In this document: piece after piece, positions 31,738-43,361 of the stretch
How the letters are laid out: the number at the start of each line of letters is the position of its first letter
Numbering within the stretch: the first letter of the stretch is position 1
Assembly: GCA_963662175.1 (NCBI GenBank)
Contig: OY759225.1
Coordinates: 16,727,601 to 16,791,600, forward strand
Direction: 5' to 3'
DNA length: 64,000 bases
DNA from: Aradus depressus
Lineage: Eukaryota; Arthropoda; Insecta; Hemiptera; Aradidae
The notes under the pieces: generated by a model
What the model was told of the DNA's origin: nothing
What the model saw: the letters and a program-made list of their open reading frames with translations, nothing else
Database searches by the model: none
Position numbers and translations under genes: made by a program

Positions 31738-31850
31738 TACCTAGTTATTGTGACATCATACAAGCTCGAATTCATCGCATAACGTCTCATCCGAAGGACG
31801 GCGTGCTGAAGATTTTTTACCTTCCAGGAAAATAATCTAAGGACCTCGGC
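31738..31850 (-). mobile_element. SINE body fragment
   Basis: Minus strand: CCGAGGTCCTTAG, CTTCAGCACGCCGTCCTTCGG, GATGTCACAATAACT-like end. Neither terminus is preserved. Confidence 0.6.
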
Positions 31851-32099
31851 AGTTTTTCACTAATAATAATAAAGTTATTTCCGTTGAATGTTAAACAGGA
31901 TACGTTAAAAGAATTTTACATTGAGGTAGCTTATAAATTAGATTTATAACTACTTGAGTCCAACACACTTATTAAAAAAAGTAAATTGAAATAAATAAAA
32001 ACAGAATAAATAAATACTTAAAAATATATGAGTATATAAAAAACATTAATACATAGAAATTAAGATAACTATTTTTCAAAAAACTCTTCGGAAGTGTCT

Positions 32100-32140
32100 T
32101 TATCCCAACGTTCTTACGTCCCTTCATCAGTTCCCAATGT
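32100..32140 (-). ncRNA. Defective hammerhead-like motif, catalytic segment deleted
   Basis: Minus strand: CTGATGAAGGGACGTAAGAACG joins straight to TTGGGATAAAG. Relative to 14069-14107, the 12 bases containing GTCCC, GAAA and helix III are missing. It should be inactive. Confidence 0.55.
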
Positions 32141-32229
32141 GCGGGATATAGAAAAGAAAAGAATTATACTTATGTATATATATTTATATAGAAGAAGAAA
32201 TATATGTATGTATTTATATATAGATAATC

Positions 32230-32943
32230 TAATGTCTGTATGTTTGTGTTTTATAGACTCCTAAACTTCGATCCGATTTTTATCTTATGTTCAGCAATTA
32301 TGTTCGTCGAGTCACCGAGAAGGTTTAGAACATAGTTTTATCCCACCCTAACCCCCCACGCACCCACCTGGGGCCTAAGTCAGGGGCGGATTTACCATGC
32401 AGGCAGAGTAGGCAGTTGCCTAGGGCGGCAAAAATTGAAGGGCGGCATATTTTGGCGGAAACTTTCAAAACTTGTTATATTCGTGGTAATTGAATTTCTC
32501 GCCAATTTCTTTGGCACGCGTACCAGCATTATAAGTGAAAAATGCCCGAATCGAGAAAAGAATCGATTTATAAAAGTCTCGATATTGGCCTAATATCGAA
32601 TATTCTATAAGTTTCTGTATCGAAAATCATCTTATTTTCTCCTACCTTCCATTATCGATGAGTTTGACATCCGAAAATCGAGACGTAAAAATTTCAACCA
32701 ATAAGGGGGGGCGACAATTTCCGAACTGCCTAAGGGCGGCAAATTTCTAAATCCGGGCCTGGCCTAAGTATAAATGTAGTGCTAGCGCATTAACGGATGG
32801 TTGGATTGACATGGAATATCACATGTAGTATTCTTGAAAGCTAAATTGAAAAATACGCTATGTCACATCTAAAAATTTTGAACGGGAGGGGGGGTTGTGG
32901 GGGTAGGCCTTAGCATAAAGATAGTGTTGGCTCATTAACAGTA
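32230..32943. mobile_element. Helitron-like internal fragment
   Basis: GCGCATTAACGGATGG, CACATGTAGTATTCTTGAA and TTTTGAACGGGAGGGGGGG match the interior of the Helitron at 40797-41861. Neither the CTAG end nor a clear TC end is kept. Confidence 0.6.
32381..32761. mobile_element. hAT-type MITE with 8-bp target duplication
   Basis: Ends CAGGGGCGGATTTA and TAAATCCGGGCCTG (inverted repeats with two mismatches), flanked by GCCTAAGT at 32373-32380 and 32762-32769. It is 381 bp and non-coding. Length, CAGG ends and the 8-bp duplication fit the hAT superfamily. Confidence 0.93.
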
Positions 32944-33210
32944 TATAATATATTAATCAATTATAAATGAATAAATGAAACAATAACGTACATTCGACTG
33001 ACCTTTAAGGTATGGAGGAACTCTGCTATATAACTGAGTCTTCATCTTACACCGGTGTATAGTGTGGTGTCTAAAGGAACACTGAGTATATAAAAAAAAA
33101 CTTAACAACACTGGATGTAATGAATGTATTGAAAGGATTTAGAAGTCTCCATGTCAACTATCGATTACAACGATAGATATGTGTTATACCATTGGCTCCT
33201 TTTTTGTAGT

Positions 33211-33428
33211 TAGTTGTTATGATTCATGCCCGGGTTTTAACTGGTCATATCGCCTACTACCAGTTCGCTCTTTCGTCTCTCTGGTGGACATGAGCCCGAC
33301 TGTACTGTGGAAGATCTAAATTTTCCCTAGGTTTAGTTACCTAGGATTAGGGTCTTCAACGAGTACCTGACCCCGTTCAAGCTCGGGGATCATCGCTTAA
33401 CGTCCCATCCAAAGGGCTTGCTCAAAAG
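33211..33428 (-). mobile_element. SINE without head
   Basis: Begins (plus strand) TAGTTGTTATGATTCATGCC and runs to CCCATCCAAAGGGCTTGC. It contains the variant CCCTAGGTTTAGTTACCTAGG in place of the usual linker. Confidence 0.75.
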
Positions 33429-33479
33429 AATGTAACTATAACAATATATAAAAAAATAAAATAAAATAAATAGATATTT

Positions 33480-33660
33480 ATCATTTTACTAGACATACCG
33501 GCTAGAGGTCTCTCCATGATTTGGGGGTTCGAATCCCGTCCAGGAGTGAGTTTTATCTCGTACATAGAACTCCCTCCCGGGGCCATGAACGTTGTAAATA
33601 ACTAGATAACACATTGACATGGCTAATATGCACCGTACATAAGGCAAAAAAAAAAAAAAG
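33480..33660 (+). mobile_element. Second, unrelated tRNA-derived SINE with poly(A) tail
   Basis: A B-box-like GGGGGTTCGAATCCCGTC at 33523-33540, a unique body (CCTCCCGGGGCCATGAACG, CATTGACATGGCTAATATGC) and a 14-base poly(A). It shares no sequence with the CCTAA-tailed SINE. The A-box region is weak (CCGGCTAGAGGTC). A single copy is seen. Confidence 0.6.
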
Positions 33661-33845
33661 TCTAAATGAATAAATAAAACAATAACGTGCATTGGACTGA
33701 CCTTTAAGGTGTGGAGGAACTCTGCTCAATAAATAAAAATGAAAGTTTTGTATCAAATAATATCTTTGGATATGAAACACGAATCTTTATTTTGATTATA
33801 TTATTCTTGTTGAACAGTGAGAATATATATTTACTTCTCTTATAC
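33661..33845 (-). mobile_element. Inverted family-B PLE-like fragment
   Basis: Minus strand collinear with 13780-13960: TGTTCAACAAGAATA, GTTTCATATCCAAAGATATT, TTGAGCAGAGTTCCTCCAC, TAAAGGTCAGTCC. Confidence 0.7.
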
Positions 33846-33992
33846 TTCGTATAGCTTGGGAAAAATGAAAAAAAAAACAAAAAAAACTGTTTGTCTGTAT
33901 CTATAAAGTTATTGTTAAGTTATTTCGAATGAATGCATCAAGTTATTACAAGTCAAAAATTTAAATTGCCATGTATACCTATACTTGAAATA

Positions 33993-34189
33993 GGGCGCCG
34001 GTAGCTCACTGGTATGCGTGCTTGCCTTCTGAGCTCAGGATCGTGGGTTCGAAACCCGACCGAGGCCCATTTAGGATTCCCACAGTGGAGTTAGGCTCAT
34101 GTCCACCAGAGTGACGAAAGAGCGCTCTGGTAATAGGCGATATGACCTCGTAGTTAAAGCCCGGGCATGAGTCATAAAACCTAACCTAA
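33993..34189 (+). mobile_element. SINE with clean internal deletion and 15-bp target duplication
   Basis: Target CCTATACTTGAAATA at 33978-33992 and 34190-34204. The head runs to GACCGAGGCCC and then directly to ATTTAGGATTCCC, so ~150 bases are absent although both ends and tail are intact. The deletion probably predates insertion. Confidence 0.93.
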
Positions 34190-34204
34190 CCTATACTTGA
34201 AATA

Positions 34205-35660
34205 CTGGCTTTTCAAAACTTTGTTTTTAACGTTCGGACCTACTTTTGTGCATTAAACTTTAAATAATAAACACTTTTTGTTCTTGCAAATTTTTCTCAA
34301 TCTGTCGATATATGCGCGTTACAGGGCTTTGAATATCGGGAAAACGGATTTTTTTTGAATGCTCCGTACGTCGTTTTCGAAAAATTTGCAAGGGAACAAA
34401 TTTGTGTATTTTTTTGCTAAAAATGCGATTCCATCCTGGAAAGAATTGAAAATGACGATTATATCACTTGAAATTACGATTTTGTGATTTTACAAGGTGC
34501 AGTTGTCGGCTTCGGAGGCGTATAGCTCAGCGGACAATGTGAAAACCGCGATGAAGGCATATGACAATAAAAAGTAGAGGTTTCAAGCTTTCAATTGAGG
34601 CCAAGCAGACCCCGGGAGAACCAGGTTTCACGAATAATTACCCATATATATTTTTTTGTTTTTGAAATTAGCTAGCCGAAAAAAAATGAAATTCCGGTGA
34701 AAACAACATCGAATTTCAAAACGTTTATATAAATTCCCTCATACTCCGTTTAGCTGTGAAAGAAGTGTACATAAGACTGCAAATGGAAGTACGAGTATGA
34801 ATGAACAGCCTTGAGATGGCAGGTAGTTGAGTTAAGCACCTGTCAAGACGTTAGTAACCTCTTCATCCATCTCATGAATGAAACTGGCAAACACCTCTAA
34901 TTTCTACTCTTTTTCGAATTCTAACATTTTTTTTTTTTTTTTGTTAAGAACCTCAATCTCAGAGAACATATGGGACACCCCCTCCACTCCTTCGGTGGAG
35001 TGGGGGCAGTCATCTCTTGTTGAACTTCCAGTCGTGCTGTAGTGCGTGTTGGTTGTACGTGCGTTCTTTCAAGCTCTACCGTTTTCGACTACGAAAATGT
35101 ACGTATATGTATTTTCGACTTGAATTTATTATCATTTTGTTATTATCAACTTTTGAATCTCAAACATATATTTTCTTTTGTTTCTACGAAGTATAGTGGA
35201 GGTTATATGATCAGTCAGAAATTCAATATCTAGTTTTCAACGGAATTTCGGGTATTCCGTTCTCCTGTTTCCTATAACCAAATTGGCCTTAACACAAAAA
35301 CTCTAATGACTGCCGATGTAATGAATATATCGACACAAAATTTAGTATGAGGATTCAGAAGCCACGATGTAAGTCAAATATTGAGTTTTACGGTCGATTG
35401 TCTTTGGAGGGAGAGCTGAAACTTAATTGATTAATTCATGCTGGGGAAGTACATAGCCGGTGATTCACCGATTTTTTAAAAATGAAAAGCCACCATTGAG
35501 GCTGCTAGTATAATCACGAGATATTTTGACGTGGATCTAGAAATTCCTAGTTAAAATACTTTTGTTTTCAACTACAATTAAAGTAAGAAAAGTCGGTGAA
35601 TCATGTAATCCACCCTTCCCTTCGGTCGATTAACAGTTGGCTGAATAAATATTAGTAAAT
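34205..35660. other. Dispersed repeats, no gene
   Basis: Family ends at 34690-34760 and 35180-35250, and a 143-bp-type module at 35290-35460 (CTAATGACTGCCGATGTAATG, GAAGTACATAGCCGGTG). The remainder is AT-rich and unassigned. Confidence 0.5.
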
Positions 35661-35672
35661 AGAACCTAACAC

Positions 35673-35858
35673 GTTGATTTTTTCCGGCATTTCTTCCAGA
35701 GGTGTCTTCTTTTTTTTCTTTTTTGACAATATTTCGGGACACTTTCACCAAGAACTCTATTGTTCATAGTGACCAGAAGAAGGGACGTGTAAGTGTCGCG
35801 AAATATTGTCAAAAAAGAAAAAAGAAACCTCTGGAAGAAATGCCGGAAAAAAATCAAC
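35673..35858. repeat. Inverted repeat with PLE-type motif at its centre
   Basis: Arms of about 70 bases (GTTGATTTTTTCCGGCATTT against AAATGCCGGAAAAAAATCAAC). Inside, the plus strand reads CCAGAAGAAGGGAC..GTGTCGCGAAATATTG, matching the family pattern CNGAAGA-stem-CGAAA with a core substitution. It looks like two PLE-like ends joined head to head. Confidence 0.6.
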
Positions 35859-35859
35859 A

Positions 35860-38060
35860 TTTTTAACATCCCAGAGAAGTTTAAGAAACACATAGAAATA
35901 ACCCATCAAATATTACAGGACTTTCTTATACCAACCACGCTTATAGATCACTCTCTCTATCCCTCTCTCCTCAAAATCATTTCATACTGGCATTACTGGG
36001 TATATGCAAGTATTGAGTTGGCGTCAGCGGTATATTTTTTGGTTTCATTGTATAGCGTAATTCTGTGTGACTTTCTCATCCCAGTAATGTCAGTATGAAA
36101 TGGATTTGAGATAGGTGAAGAGAGTGTTCTGTAAGAGTGGTTGGTAATGGCTACATTATATATAATTTTTTTTCTTAATTTTAATAATTTTTTCGAAAAA
36201 AACTATAATGAAAGACCCATATTTTCCATTGTTTGAGGCGTTATAACGTCGTATTGATCCTATCTCAAATCTGAAGGCATATTAGCGATTGTAAATTTAA
36301 TGAGAAACATTTTTGGTTGAAACCAATTTTTCGATAGGACTAACAGTTTTCGAGTAAATTAGGGAAACGTATAAAAAAAATATGTGTTCATTTCAGGACC
36401 TTTTTCGGTATGTACATCGAAAACGGAACGAGCTGCGATGAATCGTGTTTCATATAAACTATATACTTCAGTTTTCTCTACAACTCAATTTTTGTCCGAT
36501 TTCGGCCAAAATTAAATCAGATCTAAAGTGGTTTCAAGTGCTACACACTCACAGACGTACATGCATCATGGCGAAAGTGGTCAAAATGTATACAGTGGAC
36601 CTCATTGGCTTAGCTACTCTGAGTGGGCCCTGTATCAAAATATCTTGGGGGACCCTTTTTCGGAAAATAAACAGAAACACTGACATAAACAAAATATATT
36701 TGAAAATAACAAAAAGAACAATACATATTAAAAAACTTGACTAAAAAAAAATATTCTAATGGTTAAATAGGTGCTTTTATTGCCTTTTTTTCGGCGAACG
36801 TATTTATTGTATCATTCATAGCTGAAGAAGTGGGCTTAAATGCCGATGCAATGAATTAATCTACATAAAATTTAGGAGCCCTTATGTTAGTCAAATATTG
36901 AATATTAAGTAGCTCAAACGGTCGACTTGTTTTGAAGGACCATCTCTAGTTTATTTATTCAATATAATTTCACACCTAGATGCAAATGTAATTTTCAATT
37001 AAGATCAAAAATAAACATAACATTTTCAATGTCGTACGACTGATCTAGGTAGTAATTTATAAATAACGCTCTTAAAAATATCGCACCTGTTAAAGTCACT
37101 CAAAATATATATTTATAAACTTGTATAGGTTTGCCAAAATTTAGCTTCCTTATTGGAAAATAATTGTCACCATGAATTTGAATTGTTTTGCCACAAATCC
37201 TGGCGTTTTTTTCGGATTGCTTCACGCAAACGTTGCACTTGTAGGTAGTACTCCTTATTGATCAGTTGACCTAATATTTAACATTTCTAAAATTTTGCTA
37301 CACTTTATTCTATTCTTATAGCAAAATTTAATGCAAATTCTATGATCCATTTTGTATCTTACCAAAACAAATGTAACCGACAGCTGACAGCAGACTAAAC
37401 ATCCGGTTTGGCTAACAATGTACAGATTCTTTTCAGACAAGTTTACCAACACAACATCGAAAAAATCGCGCGAATCGGACTAATACAACCCGCGAAATTA
37501 CAAAATTCCCGTTACTTTTTGAAGCTCTTATATCCAGAACCCTCCAAGGTCGACATCTATGTATTTTCAGTCAAATCGGTCAAAGGGAATGGGGGCTAAT
37601 ACAAAAAACATCAATAACTGCCATTGCAATTAATGTATCGAAACAAAATTTAGTGCGAGAATTCAGAAGTTCCTGCGTAAATCAATTATTGATTTTTGTC
37701 ACAAACTATCAATTGGATTTGGAGAGAGAGCCATAACTTACTAAATACATTGTCAGTAATTCATCGATTTCAAAAATTCTAATGAACCCTATATTGTAAG
37801 TATTTCTAATATGTCAACTTACGTATCGCAGTATCTAAAGGTTAAGTTACCATGTCTGTCTGCTGTGTGTCATATCATGACCGAAGTTCTATGGCTCTGT
37901 CACTTCAACCCGGCTATATTAGGCTGCCCTTAGATCTTCTATTTTTAGTTTCCGCATTCAGTTCTTTAATTTTTTTTTAGTTTCAAGCAAGTTTGTTTTG
38001 ATCAGTAAATATTTTCCTCGTTTCTCAAAATATATAATATAATAATATTATATATTATAT
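35860..38060. other. Dispersed repeats and AT-rich sequence, no gene
   Basis: 36230-36560 is the family also at 17640 and 50750. 36840-36930 and 37480-37770 are module-type remnants (TGCCGATGCAATGAATT, CTGCCATTGCAATTAATG). A near-perfect AT palindrome, TATAATAATATTATA, lies just before 38060. Confidence 0.5.
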
Positions 38061-38063
38061 ATG

Positions 38064-38345
38064 TGCTTGACTTCTGAGCTCAAGGTCGTGGGTTCGTAGC
38101 CCGACCGAGGCCCTTAGTTTATTTTATCTGAGAGGTAAAATAAACTTAAGCACGCCGTCCTTCGGATGGGACGTTAAGCGATGGCCCCGAGCCTGTGCGA
38201 TGTCAGGTACTCGTTAAAGACCCCTACCCTAGATGAATAAAAATTTTGGGTAGGCAAAATTTAGGACTCCCACAGTAGAGTCGGGCTCATGTCCACAAGA
38301 GTGACCTCGTAGTTAAAGCCCGGGCATGAGTCATAATAACTAACT
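38064..38345 (+). mobile_element. SINE lacking the A box
   Basis: Starts within the head at GTGCTTGACTTCTGAGC, directly after an (AT)n palindrome. A deletion removes GAAAGAGCGCTCTGG and following bases. It ends CATAATAACTAAC. Confidence 0.85.
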
Positions 38346-38886
38346 CAAAGCTCTAATAACTGCAGATGGAATAGCAACAAACCTCATAAACACGACATAT
38401 CGATTTTCATTGGATTCGGCTAAAGGGGGGGGGGGGGGGATCAGAGAGGGGGCTTAACTCGTAAACCCTAATAACTGTCGATTTAATGAATATATCGACA
38501 TGGAATTTCATATCTAAATTCAAAACTCATTGAGGACATTACCTGTCAGATTAGTATGAGGATTTAAGGTGCCCCTATGTAAGTTGACTATTGAATATTA
38601 GAGCAAACGGTCGACTGGTTTTGGAGGGAGAGCGAAAATTTTGTAGATTATTTCGTTCTGAGGAAGTACATAGCCTGTGATCTACCGAAGTATTTTTTTA
38701 TAAAGTATTTTGGGAGAGAATGGAGCCAGGGATTGCACAAGGTGTGGAAGTTAGTGACTATTGATTCTACCTCTAACCTCAGCTTTACTGGGAAAGTTAT
38801 TTGTACAGGTCCTTAACTCGAATCCGCTTCTAGCTTAGTTTAAACTGACTTCAAATCCTAACGTTGCTCGGGAAAGTTCACCGAAT
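38346..38886. other. Module remnant with 15-base poly(G)
   Basis: 143-bp-type module pieces (GTCGATTTAATGAATATATCG) with an uninterrupted G15 at 38425-38439 in the usual G-rich segment. Confidence 0.6.
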
Positions 38887-39137
38887 TTTATCTGGGAGGA
38901 TAAAATAAACGTAAGCATGCCGTCCTTCGGATGCTACGTTAAGCGATGGCCCTACTTTGTACTGTGTCAGGTACTCGTTAAGCCAGCCCTAGGTGAATAA
39001 ACATTTAGGGGAGGCAAAATTTAGGACTCCCACAGTAGAGTCGGGCTCATGTCCACCTGAGTGACGAAAGAGCGCTCTGGTAGTAGGCAATATGACCTTT
39101 TTGTTAAAAGCCCGGGCATGAGTCATAATATCTAACT
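38887..39137 (+). mobile_element. SINE without head
   Basis: Starts at TTATCTGGGAGGATAAAATA. The body is diverged, the end is CATAATATCTAAC, and the linker is shortened to CCAGCCCTAGG. Confidence 0.8.
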
Positions 39138-39319
39138 GAGCGTGTAACAGCTGTTACCTCTTTCATTCTCACACACATGTGATTAGTAATACTATATCTA
39201 TTTCTATAAAATACGATTTCTGTGTGCAGCTGACTATCTTTGTGTAATTGCAATAAACTTCGGAACACGTGGTACACTAGTTAATTTTAATTTTTTTTTT
39301 TTTTTAATTAACATTTATA

Positions 39320-39622
39320 GGTTAGGTTAGGTTTTATGCCTCATGCCCGGGCTTTAACTACGAGGTCATATCGCCTACTACCAGAGCGCTCTTTCGTCAC
39401 TCTGGTGGACATGAGCCCGACTCTACTGTGAAAGTCCTAAATTTTGCCTACCCTAAATTTTTATTCACCTAGGGACGTAACTGATATCGTACAGGCTCGG
39501 GACCATCGATTAACGTCCCATCCGAAGGACGGCGTGCTTAAGTTTATTTTACCTCCAAGATAAAATAAACTAAGGGCCTCGGTCGGGTTTCGAACCCACG
39601 TTCTTTGAGCTACCGGCGCCCT
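39320..39622 (-). mobile_element. SINE with shortened head
   Basis: Begins AGGTTAGGTTAGG (plus strand) and ends GCTACCGGCGCCCTCT. About 30 bases around the anticodon region are lost (CCCACGTTCTTTGAGC), and the linker GGGGTCTTTAACGAG is also missing. Confidence 0.88.
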
Positions 39623-39639
39623 CTAGATATTTATATAGA

Positions 39640-40796
39640 TACATTTAGTTTCGTAAATTAATTTCTTCATAATTAGGCTGTTCACTTTAATTTTTCATTT
39701 ATCTTTTTTTTATTGTGGTCGAGTTTATCCACTGTACCAATATTTTATTTATTTATATTTTTTCTGATTCTTTATTTAATTGTTTTTTTTCTTTTTGACT
39801 CTATGTATTTATTCTTAGGGGGCCTTAGTTTCAGAATAAAATTTATTTTCTTTCCATGTCACTATGTATAATGAAGATTGGGTGGGAAGAGAAGATAGTG
39901 AATAGACGGGAGACTTGGGACCTGGAACAGAGAGAGAGGCAGTGAGGGACACAAAACACATCGGATCAGTTTCAGACCAGTGAACTGTAATCATTGGATG
40001 CAGGTCGAACCTCACCCCTCTCAGAGCAAATTGAACCAGTGGGTATACTCGACAGAGACCACAAGCAAACCGTTATAACGAGTGTAGCATCTCAGTAAGC
40101 TATTCAACTGAAACCGGGTGATATTTATTTCAAAAAAATAAATTAATCGGTGCAACACTTTTTCAGCTGAAATATTTTTTTTTACTATTTCATTCTCGTT
40201 CAGCTGATAGCACTAAATGTACTCTAAAAAACAATTATTTTCCCTTTTTTCGGCTTTCATTGAATACATTCTAAAACATGCAGTTACCCTTAATAGTATT
40301 TTTATTTTAGGTATACATTGCATCACCGTGCGAAGTTTTTGAAAATGAAATGAAATGAAAAGACATTTTATTATTCTGGGAACGAGGTCCCCTAAGAATG
40401 AATACATCCAGAGTAAAGAATATGAAACAATGAAATATAGTATCAACAAAGAAATAAAAATATAGGTAAATAAAAATGAGTGCTACATTGGAGAAAAACT
40501 ATACAATTAAAAAAATAGATAAACAAAAGATTGACAGGAAAAAACATAAAATTAACAACTTCATTATGATGAAAAAAAAAAAAAAATATAAGTATCTATA
40601 TAAATAAAAGAGAATAAGTAAAAAGAAAGTCTATATAACTAAGAAAAAAAAAAATTGATAATAAAAATCGACCGAGCATAATTTTTTGATGATTGATTAT
40701 AAAAGAGAAGGAAGGATGGCTAGATAGAAAAGTGTGAAGAGAGAGATGAAAAAGAAAAATACATAATGAAATAAGATAAGATAAAAAATAAATCAA
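39640..40796. other. Two inverted retroposon tails, no gene
   Basis: TTATTCTTAGGGGGCC..AGAATAAAATTTATTTT near 39815-39855 has a mirror copy at 40360-40400 (ATTTTATTATTCTGGGAACG..CCCCTAAGAATGA). No coding region was recognised. Confidence 0.45.
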
Positions 40797-41861
40797 TCTA
40801 TATAATAAAAATGACTGGCTAATTTTGCTAAGCGCAAAACTCGAGAACGGCTGGACCAATTCGGCTAATTTTTTTTTTCAAATATTCGTTGAAGTCCGGA
40901 AGGTTCTTATGAAGAGAGTTCCTAGCAATCAACTGGAGGGGGGGGGGGGGGGGGGGGGCTAAGCACAAAAATTGCTCTAGCGCATTAACGGATGGACGGA
41001 TTATCATGAAATTTCACATGTAGTATTCTTAAAAGCCAAGTTAAAAAATAGGCTACGAGGCGTCTATAAATTTTGAACGGTAGGGGGGGTTGTAAGGGGG
41101 GCCTAAATATAAAGATAGTGCTGGCATTAACGGATGCTCGGATTGTCATGGAATTTCACATGTAATATTCTTAAAGGCCAAATTGAAAAATACGCTACGT
41201 GACATCTCAAAATTTTAACGGGAGGAGGGGTTGTGGGGTAGACCACATGTAAAGATAGTGATAGGTCTTTAACGGATGATCGGAATGTCATGGAATTTCA
41301 CATGTAGTATTCTTAAAATACAAAAACAAAAAAGGATATGTGACGTCTCAAAATTGTCAATGGGAGGGGGGTATGGGGAGGGCAAGCATATACCTAAATA
41401 GTAGTTTCAAAAGCAATATTTAAAAATTGGCTGTGACCCTTTTGGACAGGAGGGGCGGGGGTGCATTAATGCAGAATGAATCTCAAATAGAGCTTTCTTA
41501 AAGATGGGATATAGCTCTAATTTTAATATGGTGGGTTTCCTAAGCATGTATTACCTAGGAGGTCCACCGTTGCACGGTAAATAATAGCTATCACCAGCGT
41601 TCTTAAGCACAAAATACCTAGGGCATCCGCTGTTGCATGGCACATACTAGCTGCGATGCCCAACGTTCCTAACTACATACTATCTGTGTTGTCCAGCGTT
41701 CCTAAGAACTTAATACCTGGTTGCACGGAGTTGCAAGGCGCATACTATCTAAGGTGCCCGGCGTTCTTAAGTAGGAACTAGCTGTGGTTCCAAGTGGTCA
41801 AAAAAAAAAAAAAATCCGGTCCAATAGCTTTTGACAGAACGACGTCTGTCGGGTCAGCTAG
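40797..41861 (+). mobile_element. Non-autonomous Helitron (1065 bp)
   Basis: Begins TCTATATAATAAAAATGAC after an A and ends with the hairpin CGAC-GTCT-GTCG, GGTCAG and CTAG before a T. These are the hallmarks of a Helitron 5' and 3' end with no target duplication. The interior holds a G21 run, satellite submodules (GCATTAACGGATGGACGG, CATGTAGTATTCTTA) and the ~35-bp minisatellite. There is no Rep/helicase frame. Confidence 0.85.
40938..40958 (+). repeat. Poly(G) tract, 21 bases
   Basis: An uninterrupted G run inside the Helitron, at the place where related modules have 5-8 Gs. Confidence 0.9.
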
Positions 41862-42786
41862 TGCATGATAAAAATATATAAATGTGTAAAATGAACCAAA
41901 CAGGAATAATATTGATTATGATCGAATAATTTAGGAAATATAATAAAATAAATATAATAAAAATAGAGATTGACAAAGACAAAAAAAGAGAGAAAATTGT
42001 GAGTTTTTGGGAGAGACGCCGTGCGTTTTGTTGTGAGACGCATGACGTTGAGTTCGGTAAACTCTCATACTTCGCCGATTGGCAGCATTCGTTGGATTCG
42101 GATCAATTCGGATAACGTTTAACTGGGAACTGAAGCTTTCTATATCCTTGTCTTGACTTTATTGTTTGTCTGTGGTGTTGTCGTTATATATTATAATTTG
42201 TTTTAATTAGGTACATTAGATCAACATTTATGCCAATTTGCTTCAAAAGTGCTGAATCCATAGTTCTGTCTCCAATTATATTTAAAATATAAAACTGTCT
42301 TTTTCAGTGTCTACATTCACCGAGTTTATTTATAGATTAATTTCATTGTGTGTCTATTTATTCTTTATTATGTATTATTTCATTTTTGGTTAGTGTCACT
42401 TCTGTCTAAAATTCTTCATTTAATTAATAAGTTAAATTATGTTACTATTTATATAATTATAGTGTTTATTTTATTTTATTTTTTCTCAACATAGTAAAAT
42501 ATCTGTTAGCCAGTAGTCAGTTCTCTACAAATTTAAGTCCCGTTAACTGGGGTTTTCCCCGGATTTATTATCTGTTACCCTCGACCCTTCTGTACCCTTA
42601 GTTGAACGTAAGACTTCACAGTCTTCATGCCTTCTCCTCAACCATCTATATTCATAGTAAGTTTTCTTGTTGTTCATCAATGTGTATATGTATGTACAGT
42701 TATGTACCTACATATAATTTTAATCGATCACTCATTATATTTTTCCAATCTTGATTCCCCCATGTTTGTCTTGTTTTTGTTAGGCC
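41862..42786. other. No gene recognised
   Basis: AT-rich. It may be the body of a PLE-like end leading into the motif at 42787. Confidence 0.4.
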
Positions 42787-42815
42787 CTGATGATATGAAA
42801 TATATCGAAACGTTG
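42787..42815 (+). ncRNA. Hammerhead-like motif, weak
   Basis: CTGATGA followed by TATGAAATATATC, then GAAAC, GTT and GG. Core bases, GAAA, palindromic ACGT helix III and a T at the cleavage position are present. The only good helix II (GATAT/ATATC) uses two core bases. Confidence 0.35.
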
Positions 42816-42893
42816 GCATTTGAATAGTGTTTTCATCATTGACTGACCCTCAATACCCCCAGAATTTTGACTGTAATGTTTTGCCTGTATTAG

Positions 42894-43070
42894 ATAGCAA
42901 TTTTCTTGAGGGGGAGGGGTCACTGTGCATTCTGACGGGCCGTGCGGAAGACAGGAAGAAGAAGAGGAGAGAAGAGGATGCTGAAGAAGAAGAAGAAGAA
43001 GATAAGATTAATGTACTTCCTCTCGTTGTGTGGAACTTCTGGATTCAGTTCACAGATTGGGGGTCCTCCA
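42894..43070 (+). CDS. Candidate exon with acidic Glu-rich tract (weak)
   Basis: Acceptor GTTTTGCCTGTATTAG, 59 open codons, possible donor TCCA|GTAGCA. It enters with two bases and leaves one, the same phase as 51655 and 59828. The peptide has a basic-acidic stretch (RKKKRREEDAEEEEEEDK) encoded partly by a GAA microsatellite. The donor is poor and the frame continues to a stop 20 bases further on, so it may be chance. Confidence 0.22.
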
Positions 43071-43359
43071 GTAGCACTCCCATCGAATAGCCAATGAAAC
43101 GGAAAGAGGTGTCGTGGAATAGGGAATTACATGCCGGCTCTCCTGGGTATAACACAAAGAATCCTGTCCTCTGCTATAGCACAACATAACATGGACCAAC
43201 TGTACTCCTTTAGGGAGGTTTGTTCTCCTTTTTCGTGAACCGTACTCCAAAAATACTCCTTTGTGCTCCATTAATAAATATAAAAACTTCAACGATAATT
43301 GTAATTGCTTACAATGAAGCTGTACCCATATCGAAAGATCGAAAGTGATCGATTCTAAG
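43071..43359. other. No gene recognised
   Basis: Unassigned sequence containing three short ACTCC-rich repeats (GTACTCC) near 43200-43270. Confidence 0.4.
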
Positions 43360-43361
43360 TA

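Larger units (their letters stand above)
31880..33040 (-). mobile_element. Inverted family-B PLE-like end with nested insertions
   Basis: 31880-32230 and 32945-33040 are, on the minus strand, collinear with 14345-13905 (CAAGTAGTTATAAAT, CTTCCGAAGAG, TAAAGGTCAGTCGAATG). Between them lies about 715 bases of Helitron-like fragment (32230-32943), itself carrying a hAT MITE (32381-32761). Confidence 0.65.
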
